Assembly: GCA_013002425.1 (NCBI GenBank)
Contig: JABDJQ010000347.1
Location: forward strand, 1-23,768
Direction of reading: 5' to 3'
DNA from: Gemmatimonadota bacterium
GTDB lineage: Bacteria > Orphanbacterota > Orphanbacteria > Orphanbacterales > Orphanbacteraceae
Length of the DNA stretch: 23,768 bases
The notes under the pieces are model-generated. The model was not told the origin of the DNA, made no database searches, and was given only the letters and a program-made list of their open reading frames with translations. The translations under genes and the position numbers were made by a program. Below, piece after piece: positions 1 to 5,806 of the stretch (position 1 is its first letter; the number at the start of each line of letters is the position of its first letter).

Positions 1-27
1 CCCGAACGCCGCCCTTCAGGAGCCGTC

Positions 28-876
28 ATGACGAGACAGACCTGCACTACATGCAACGCCGAGTTGCGCGGAACCGAGAACTACTGCCCCCAGTGCGGGC
101 ACTCGCTCCGCGGGCGCCGCGGGCGCCGCGGGGAACCGGAACCGCCCCGGTGGGTCGAAATCGAATTCCAGGAGAGCAAGTCGAGCAGCTTCCACACGGC
201 GCTCGATCTCTGCATCACGAATCCGAACTATCGCACGTTCGAGCGGAACGCGCTCAAGGTCCATCGTGTCGGCTTTCATGCGGATCAGTCGGGTGAACTG
301 CTGCGGCTCGCGAACATCGTACGCGGCTGGAAATCGTTCCGGCTGTTCGTCGACGGGCGCGAGGAGACGTGGCGTTCGTTCTTCTACGGCGGATACTACT
401 GCTTCGAAGACCGCGACGCGTCCGCGCACTCCAACCAGTACTGTTACGGCGAAAGCAGCGAATGGTTCAACTGGTGGGGATGCCATCGGCTCGGCTACGG
501 TTTTTACAGTGAGGAAGACTGGCTGCGTTCCGGCAAGATGATGGAAGACCACGTGTTCGTGCTCGACAAGGATCGCATCAAACGCATCCTGCTGCAGCGA
601 GCGCGGTCGCATCGTTTCTGCCCGGTCATGAACACGAAATCGATTCTCGAGCGCGTCGACATGCTGCCCGACGCAATCGATCCCGCGACGAACCCCGACT
701 GGGAGTATTACTTTCTCGACTGGCGTGACGAACCGAGCACGCCGCCGGCCGCAGCGGTTCCCGTCTGCAATCCCGAGTCGATGATCGTGACACACCTCGT
801 TCCGCCGGACGTCGTCGTGCCGAATCCGCCCGATCGATCGTGGGCGCAGGGCGAACCGCCTCCCGGCTACGAATAA
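28..876 (+). CDS. Zinc-ribbon protein of unknown function
   Basis: This is a 282-residue protein. The N-terminus has a four-cysteine zinc ribbon (C6-x2-C9 and C20-x2-C23), followed by a short basic linker (RGRRGRRG) encoded by a GC-rich direct repeat near 111-131. The remaining roughly 240 residues are rich in Trp, Tyr and Phe and match no family I recognise. The C-terminus is proline-rich. There is no signal peptide or membrane segment, so it is probably cytoplasmic. The ATG is preceded by CAGGAG at 17-22. It converges on the permease operon with only 33 bp between the stop codons. Zinc binding is inferred from cysteine spacing only. Confidence 0.75.
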   Translation: MTRQTCTTCNAELRGTENYCPQCGHSLRGRRGRRGEPEPPRWVEIEFQESKSSSFHTALDLCITNPNYRTFERNALKVHRVGFHADQSGELLRLANIVRGWKSFRLFVDGREETWRSFFYGGYYCFEDRDASAHSNQYCYGESSEWFNWWGCHRLGYGFYSEEDWLRSGKMMEDHVFVLDKDRIKRILLQRARSHRFCPVMNTKSILERVDMLPDAIDPATNPDWEYYFLDWRDEPSTPPAAAVPVCNPESMIVTHLVPPDVVVPNPPDRSWAQGEPPPGYE

Positions 877-909
877 CGAAGTCCGACACACCGGTCAGGC
901 GCGCCCTGC

Positions 910-2172
910 CTACTCGCTTCGCAGCGCCTCGATCGGATCCATACGCGCCGCGCGGTTCGCGGGGTAGAGCCCGAACAGAATCCCGATCCCGGCCGAAAAG
1001 AGGACCGCGATTGCGATCCAGAGCGGTGATGTTTGAAACGGAAAGCGGAGCGCCTGCGTGACGGCGTAGGCGATCCCGAGTCCGATCGTGATTCCGAATA
1101 TCCCGCCGATACCCGTAAGCGTCGCCGACTCCACGAGAAACTGGGTGAGCACGTCCTTGCGTCTCGCGCCGAGCGCGATCCGGATGCCCACCTCGTGCGT
1201 TCGCTGCGTCACGGAAACGAGCATGATGTTCATGACGCCGATGCCGCCGACCAGGAGTCCGATCGACGAGATGATGATGAGCACGAGGCCTACCGCGCCC
1301 GTGACGCGGCCGAGAGTTTCGGAGAACGCTTCCGAACTGAGCACTTCGAAGCTGCTCTCCGCGCCCACGCGGTCGTGGCGAACGACGCGCAGGATCGCGA
1401 TGATCTCTTCCGCCGCCGCGTCGAGAGAGACGCCGGGAGCCGGAGAGACGACGATCTGTCCTTCGTCGCCGTCTGCATAGAAGTCGCGATGGTATGTGGT
1501 GTGCGGAATGATCGCGAACGCGTCGCCCATCGCGCCGATCAGAGTGCGCCGCCGGGCCATCGTTCCGATCACCGTGTATTCGCGTTCGCCCGCCCGCACC
1601 GTGCGTCCGACCGGATCGACGTTCGGGAAGAGCGCCTCGGACGGCCCCCACGCGAGAACGATCACGGGGCGGCGCCTCTCCACTTCCTGGCGCGTGAAGA
1701 AACGCCCGTGTTCGACATTGAACGGATGCATGTTCGGAAACGCCTCGCTCGTTCCGACGATCGACATCGGCTGGGTCTTCCGCGACCCTGCGGTTAACTG
1801 ATACATCCTTCCCGACTCGTTGTTGACGCGATAGTCGACCCATGAAGCAAGCTCGGATATGGCGCGCAGTTCTTCTGCGTCTTCTGCCGTGAGTTGCGGC
1901 CGGTTGCGCACGCGTTCCGCGCCGCGCCCCTCCGAAAGCACGTCGTACCGCGTGACCGAGATGTAGGGCTGGTCCGCCGCCGCGAAGTCGTCGTCGATCT
2001 TTTCGCTGAGTCCGAGCAGGATCGCGACAACGGCGAGGATCGACGCTACGCCGATCGCGACACCCAGAATGAGAAGCGAACTACGCAGTTTGTGCACGGC
2101 CAGAACCTGGAGCGCCTGGCGCACGTTTTCGAGCATCAGCGATGCATTGCCGGCGTGTTTCGGCTCACTCAT
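910..2172 (-). CDS. MacB/FtsX-family ABC transporter permease (second of a pair)
   Basis: This 420-residue permease has the MacB topology: a cytoplasmic N-terminus, one membrane segment at about residues 30-55, a large periplasmic MacB_PCD-type domain, then three C-terminal membrane segments (FtsX domain). The cytoplasmic coupling motif RTHEVGIRIALGARRKDVL is clearly visible before the penultimate helix. Unlike E. coli MacB it has no N-terminal ATPase domain. Its start overlaps the upstream permease by 8 bp (ATGAGTGA), implying coupled translation. It is paralogous to, but not identical with, the neighbouring permease, so the two probably form a heterodimer. The substrate cannot be told from sequence. 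It is the last gene of its operon. Confidence 0.93.
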   Translation of the reverse strand: MSEPKHAGNASLMLENVRQALQVLAVHKLRSSLLILGVAIGVASILAVVAILLGLSEKIDDDFAAADQPYISVTRYDVLSEGRGAERVRNRPQLTAEDAEELRAISELASWVDYRVNNESGRMYQLTAGSRKTQPMSIVGTSEAFPNMHPFNVEHGRFFTRQEVERRRPVIVLAWGPSEALFPNVDPVGRTVRAGEREYTVIGTMARRRTLIGAMGDAFAIIPHTTYHRDFYADGDEGQIVVSPAPGVSLDAAAEEIIAILRVVRHDRVGAESSFEVLSSEAFSETLGRVTGAVGLVLIIISSIGLLVGGIGVMNIMLVSVTQRTHEVGIRIALGARRKDVLTQFLVESATLTGIGGIFGITIGLGIAYAVTQALRFPFQTSPLWIAIAVLFSAGIGILFGLYPANRAARMDPIEALRSE

Positions 2173-3391
2173 GGCGCAGCGCCTCCACGGGGTCGAGCAG
2201 CGCGGCGCGGTTCGCGGGATACGTGCCGAACAGGACGCCGATCAGGATCGTGACCCCGAGCCCCGCGAGAATCGCCCAGAGCTGCACGGCGCTCGGGATC
2301 GGGGAAAACGCGGAGATGACCGCGGCGATTCCGAAGCCGAGAAGCACCCCGATCAGGCCTCCGATCAGCGACAGCGTGACCGACTCGGCAAGGAACTGCA
2401 TCAGGATGTCCGAACGCTTAGCGCCGAGCGCTTTGCGGATTCCCACTTCGTGCGTCCTCTCCGTGACCGCGACGAGCATGACGTTCATGAGAACCACGCC
2501 CCCGATCACGAGCGAAATCGAAGCGAGGCCGACCAGCGCCTGGAAGATGGCGCGCGAAATGCTCTCCCAGATGCTGAGGATCTGCTCCGATGTCGAGAGC
2601 GCGAAGTCGTCTTCCTGCGAAGGCTTCAGCTTGTGGCGGATCCGCATCGCCCACTGCGCCTCTTCCGTAACGCGCTCGACGAGGTCCGGTCCGGGCGCGC
2701 GCAGCTTGATCTGCGCCTGGTCGCTCCGTCCGAATGTCTTTTCGAGCGCCGTGTAGGGGATCAGAACGTAGCGATTCTGATTCGTTCCGAACTGCGTGGG
2801 CTTCGGGGAGGCGACGCCGATCACGTCGTAACGCCGCCCCGCGATCTTGATCGTGCGGCCGACCGGATCGCGTCCCGGGAAAAGGCGCTCGGCCACGTCG
2901 CTGCCGAGCACCGCCACGGCTCTTCTTCGCGTTACTTCGGAGAGCGTGAATGCGCGCCCGCCCGCGATCTTCAGGTTCTCGACGAGCGGCGCGCTCTCCG
3001 TGCGGCCGTCCACCCTGATGCCGCTCAGCGCGCGGTCGCCGGCGCGGATCGTGGCATTGCGCGACGCGACGATGTCGATCGCGTCGGCGGTCGGGACCTG
3101 CGCGCGCACGTACTCGAAATCGTCCCAGTCGAGGCGCGGGTTGGTGCGCGCGGCCTTCAGAAATTTTTCGAAGTCGGTGAGCAGCGTAAACGGGTCGAAC
3201 CGCTGCAGCGTGATTACGTTCGCGCCTTCGGATACGAGTTCTTCCCGCGTGAAGGAATCGATGCCGCTCAGCAGGGAAACGACGGCGATCACGGCCATGG
3301 TTCCGACGATGTTGCCGAGGAGAGTGAGAAACGTGCGCAGTTTGTTGCCGCGGAGCGCCGACAGTGCGATGCGTACGCCTTCGAAGGTCAT
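2165..3391 (-). CDS. MacB/FtsX-family ABC transporter permease (first of a pair)
   Basis: This is a 408-residue permease with an N-terminal membrane helix (about residues 18-42), a periplasmic MacB_PCD-like domain, and three C-terminal helices. The coupling segment RTHEVGIRKALGAKRSDIL lies between the first two C-terminal helices, and the protein ends PVEALRHE, typical of the family. No Walker motifs are present, so it needs a separate LolD/MacB-type ATPase. Its ATG overlaps the adaptor stop codon (ATGA). In known MacAB-like systems the permease works with a periplasmic adaptor and often an outer-membrane channel to move peptides, lipoproteins or drugs. The substrate here is unknown. Confidence 0.93.
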   Translation of the reverse strand: MTFEGVRIALSALRGNKLRTFLTLLGNIVGTMAVIAVVSLLSGIDSFTREELVSEGANVITLQRFDPFTLLTDFEKFLKAARTNPRLDWDDFEYVRAQVPTADAIDIVASRNATIRAGDRALSGIRVDGRTESAPLVENLKIAGGRAFTLSEVTRRRAVAVLGSDVAERLFPGRDPVGRTIKIAGRRYDVIGVASPKPTQFGTNQNRYVLIPYTALEKTFGRSDQAQIKLRAPGPDLVERVTEEAQWAMRIRHKLKPSQEDDFALSTSEQILSIWESISRAIFQALVGLASISLVIGGVVLMNVMLVAVTERTHEVGIRKALGAKRSDILMQFLAESVTLSLIGGLIGVLLGFGIAAVISAFSPIPSAVQLWAILAGLGVTILIGVLFGTYPANRAALLDPVEALRHE

Positions 3392-4611
3392 GGCTTGATC
3401 TTGACGGCGTTTTCGTTTTCGAGAGTGCGGATCGCCTCGAAATCACCGATGACGACTTCATCGCCAGCGGAGAGGCCGCTTCGCACTTCGAAGAAGCGGT
3501 CCCCCGCGATTCCGGTCGCGACCGGCACGAAGTACGCCTTGCCCTCGCGAACCACGAACACGCCTTCGCGTTCGTTTCGTTTGCGACGCACGGTCGGGTC
3601 GTCGTCGACAGGCGCGTCCTCGTCGTCCTTCTCGAGCGCGGGGTCGCGCCGGATCGTGAGAGCCGGGATCGGAACGGAGAGCACGCTGTCGCGGATCGCG
3701 ACGATAATGTCGGCGCTTGCGGAGAGCCCCGGCTTTGCGCCCGGGATCGGATCGTCGAGCGTGATCACGACCTGGAAGTCGACGGACTCTGTCTGCCGTG
3801 ACGAGCGCAACGCCGAGTTCCCGACTTCCGTCACGGCGCCTCCGAAACTCGTGTCCGGATACGAGTCGATCGTAATCACGGCGCGCTGTCCGAGCGCGAC
3901 GTCGATGACGTCGGTTTCGTCGACATCGACTTCGGCTTCGAGCTCGGACAGATCCGCCAGCGTGAGCAGCACGGTGCCCGGCTGGTTCATGGTGCCGACG
4001 ACGGCGGTTTCGCCTTCTTCCACGTTCAGGCGTACGACCACGCCCGTCATCGGGGCGAGTATCGTGGCGAGCGAAAGGTCGTGTTCGCCACGCTTCAGGC
4101 TCGCCTCCTGCTCGCGCAGCTTCGCGAGCAGAGACCGCTGCTGCGCGCGCGCGACCTTCTCGTCGGTCTCGGCCTTCAGCAGCTGCTGCGGGGACGCCAG
4201 GTCCTGATCGATCAGCATCCGGATCCGCTCGAGTTCCCGCGTCGCCTGATTCAGATTGACGGCGGCCTTGTCGAGTTCCGCCCGCATCGAGGCAATGCCC
4301 GCGCGCGACTGCGCGACGGCCTGTTCATATTGTATGGGATCGATCTGCAGCAGGAAGTCGCCCTCTTCGACGCTGTCACCTTCCTTCACGGCGATGCGCG
4401 TGATCGTCCCGAGGCGGTTCGCCGAAACGTCGACCTTGCGTTTCGGGCCGATCGATCCGTTGGCGCTCACCACGGCTGTGATCTTCCGTTTCTGGACCGT
4501 TTCGGTTTCGACTTCGATTCGTTTTCCGCTCTCTTTGCGGAGGCTTACCACTCCGAAACCGGCGGCTACGAGGAAGAACACGACGAGAAAAATGACGGTG
4601 CGGCGGTTCAT
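3388..4611 (-). CDS. Periplasmic adaptor (membrane-fusion) protein, HlyD/MacA type
   Basis: The protein has about 407 residues from the ATG at 4611. One N-terminal membrane anchor (VIFLVVFFLVAAGFGVV) is followed by a first lipoyl half-motif (GTITRIAVKEGDSVEEGDFLLQID), a coiled-coil hairpin of about 100 residues rich in Glu, Lys and Gln, and the second lipoyl half (APMTGVVVRLNVEEGE). Beta-barrel and membrane-proximal domains follow. A charged insertion (DPALEKDDEDAPVDDD) sits in the C-terminal third. The ATG at 4611 has GAGG six bases upstream; an in-frame GTG at 4623 is a less likely start. The adaptor should bridge the two permeases to the periplasm or an outer-membrane channel. Confidence 0.92.
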   Translation of the reverse strand: MNRRTVIFLVVFFLVAAGFGVVSLRKESGKRIEVETETVQKRKITAVVSANGSIGPKRKVDVSANRLGTITRIAVKEGDSVEEGDFLLQIDPIQYEQAVAQSRAGIASMRAELDKAAVNLNQATRELERIRMLIDQDLASPQQLLKAETDEKVARAQQRSLLAKLREQEASLKRGEHDLSLATILAPMTGVVVRLNVEEGETAVVGTMNQPGTVLLTLADLSELEAEVDVDETDVIDVALGQRAVITIDSYPDTSFGGAVTEVGNSALRSSRQTESVDFQVVITLDDPIPGAKPGLSASADIIVAIRDSVLSVPIPALTIRRDPALEKDDEDAPVDDDPTVRRKRNEREGVFVVREGKAYFVPVATGIAGDRFFEVRSGLSAGDEVVIGDFEAIRTLENENAVKIKP

Positions 4612-4668
4612 GCGAATCCTCACTTTCCTCGTGAGGATACAGGAACACGCGGGAAGAAGAAGGGCGAA

Positions 4669-5130
4669 TTAGCGGGCGGCGACGTACGGCGTTTCGCCGG
4701 GATGGAACGTGGTCATCAGCTCGTAGAGCGGCGCGAGGCCCGCGGTCGTGACGCCGACGGACTGGTAGACGGCGCCTGACTTCGATTCGATCGCGACGGA
4801 ATACGACTGTCGGGGAAAACGCCCCTCGCGCAGGCGGACTTCTGCGATTTCCGTTCGCGGAAGGGTAACGGATCGTGCCGGCGGAAACGCGTAGCGCAGC
4901 GTAACGGAATCCTCTTCGATCGAAGCCGCCGCGAAGTGGGCGCTCGTCAGAAAGAGCAGGACGCCGACCGCGGCCCCCGTGCACAACATGACGCGCGGCA
5001 TGGCGCCCCGGGGATCGATCCCGATCGCGCTGCTGAGTACACGCGTGGCGATATGGGCGACGGGGGGGACGGAAAGCGCAATGACCCAGAGGAGCACGAG
5101 TTCCGCGCGACTCAGGATCGTGACTTCCAC
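4669..5130 (-). CDS. Small membrane protein, possibly with a PH-like domain
   Basis: This 153-residue protein starts with GTG five bases after the receiver gene stop. It has two predicted membrane helices (about residues 8-28 and 45-68). A soluble C-terminal part follows, with alternating beta-type sequence such as SVTLRYAFP, RSVTLPRTEIAEVRL and QSYSVAIESKSG. This pattern recalls the bacterial PH-like domains that follow a pair of membrane helices (inference, weak). There is no strong Shine-Dalgarno sequence, so it is probably translated by coupling to the receiver gene. Its position between a receiver gene and an adaptor gene suggests a role in the transporter or its sensing, but no function can be assigned. 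Confidence 0.75.
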   Translation of the reverse strand: MEVTILSRAELVLLWVIALSVPPVAHIATRVLSSAIGIDPRGAMPRVMLCTGAAVGVLLFLTSAHFAAASIEEDSVTLRYAFPPARSVTLPRTEIAEVRLREGRFPRQSYSVAIESKSGAVYQSVGVTTAGLAPLYELMTTFHPGETPYVAAR

Positions 5131-5135
5131 GCGGC

Positions 5136-5525
5136 TTACCCGGAGACGCTTTCGCTCTTCTCGAGGCTGCGACGCACCTTGAGAATGAGCTCCTGCAGAT
5201 CGAACGGCTTCGTGACGTAGTCGTCGCCGCCGAGACGAACCGCCTCGACCTTGTCGCGGTCGGTGGTTTTCGCCGTCAGGAAGATGAACGGGATGTCGCG
5301 CGTTTTGTAGTAATCGCGGATGCGCCGGCAGAATTCGAAGCCGTCGACCTCGGGCATCATGATGTCGCTGACGATGAGATCGGGCACGCGGTTCACGACC
5401 ATCTTGATCGCGTCCGCGCCGTTATACGCAACGAGGACTTCGTAGCCCTCTTTCTGCAAACAATAGGAGAGAGAACTCGTGATCGCGTCCTCGTCATCCA
5501 CGATCATGATGACCGGCTTGCTCAT
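5136..5525 (-). CDS. Single-domain response regulator (CheY-like receiver)
   Basis: The protein is 129 residues, a stand-alone receiver domain with no output domain. Visible active-site residues are the acidic pair D10-D11, phospho-acceptor D54 in VSDIMMPEVDG, T84 in FLTAK and K106 in VTKPFD. All are intact, so it should be phosphorylated by a histidine kinase. No kinase gene is in the window. AGGAAGG lies eight bases upstream of the ATG. It is the first gene of the operon leading to the small membrane protein and the MacAB-like transporter. Lacking a DNA-binding domain, it probably signals by protein-protein contact. Confidence 0.93.
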   Translation of the reverse strand: MSKPVIMIVDDEDAITSSLSYCLQKEGYEVLVAYNGADAIKMVVNRVPDLIVSDIMMPEVDGFEFCRRIRDYYKTRDIPFIFLTAKTTDRDKVEAVRLGGDDYVTKPFDLQELILKVRRSLEKSESVSG

Positions 5526-5579
5526 TAGGGCACCTTCCTGCGGCTGTGATGGGCGTCGTGGGGACGATCACGCCCCGGA

Positions 5580-5623
5580 CCGGCGCGAGACTTTCGCGCC
5601 TATTCTGAATATCGACGCGCCGG
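5580..5623. repeat. Competing inverted repeats in the receiver-gene leader
   Basis: GGCGCGA (5582-5588) and TCGCGCC (5594-5600) form a perfect 7-bp stem with a 5-base loop. CCGGCGCG (5580-5587) can alternatively pair with CGCGCCGG (5616-5623). The left arm is shared, so the two pairings exclude each other. No T-run follows on either strand. The site lies about 55-100 bp upstream of the receiver gene start on the minus strand. It could be an operator or a leader structure, or simply reflect high GC. Function is not established. Confidence 0.3.
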
Positions 5624-5746
5624 AAGCCCCCTTTAGACGAGAATGCCCCGGGGCGGCTGCGGGAGGGTGGAGAGCGCGGGACCGGAGACCGGAATCGGCT
5701 TATTCAGGCCAATGTGGCTTTTTTGCGGTCCCGGTCACTTTTTCTG

Positions 5747-5776
5747 TTGACCGTGAAAACATATGTGTAGTACTTT
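5747..5776 (+). promoter_or_regulatory. Putative promoter of the dnaE-like/lexA operon, with palindromes
   Basis: TTGACC (5747-5752) and TACTTT (5771-5776) are separated by 18 bp and resemble -35 and -10 elements. The spacer contains the palindrome ACATATGT (5759-5766), and AGTACT (5769-5774) overlaps the -10. TGATCA follows at 5785-5790, and a strong ribosome site GGGAGGT at 5791-5797 ends nine bases before the ATG. LexA usually represses its own operon, so one of these palindromes could be the lineage's SOS box. None matches the E. coli (CTGT-N8-ACAG) or Bacillus (GAAC-N4-GTTC) type. Confidence 0.45.
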
Positions 5777-5806
5777 CTGTGCAGTGATCAGGGAGGTACT
5801 CGCACG

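Larger units (their letters stand above)
5526..5806. other. Divergent intergenic region between the receiver operon and dnaE-like/lexA
   Basis: This 281-bp region has no credible gene on either strand. The left part is GC-rich and holds the inverted repeats of the receiver leader. The right part (about 5701-5806) is noticeably more AT-rich and holds a sigma70-like promoter and short palindromes before the dnaE-like gene. No tRNA-like cloverleaf was seen. Confidence 0.7.

Noticed and set aside
626..1843. A 405-codon open frame on the minus strand
   Set aside because: Its translation is highly Arg-rich, and it is an alternative frame of the MacB-type permease gene and the end of the zinc-ribbon gene.
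2069..4207. A 712-codon open frame on the plus strand
   Set aside because: It lies opposite the permease and adaptor genes, whose protein sequences are clearly recognisable. Its composition (Arg-, Ser- and Asp-rich) is typical of antisense reading in GC-rich DNA.
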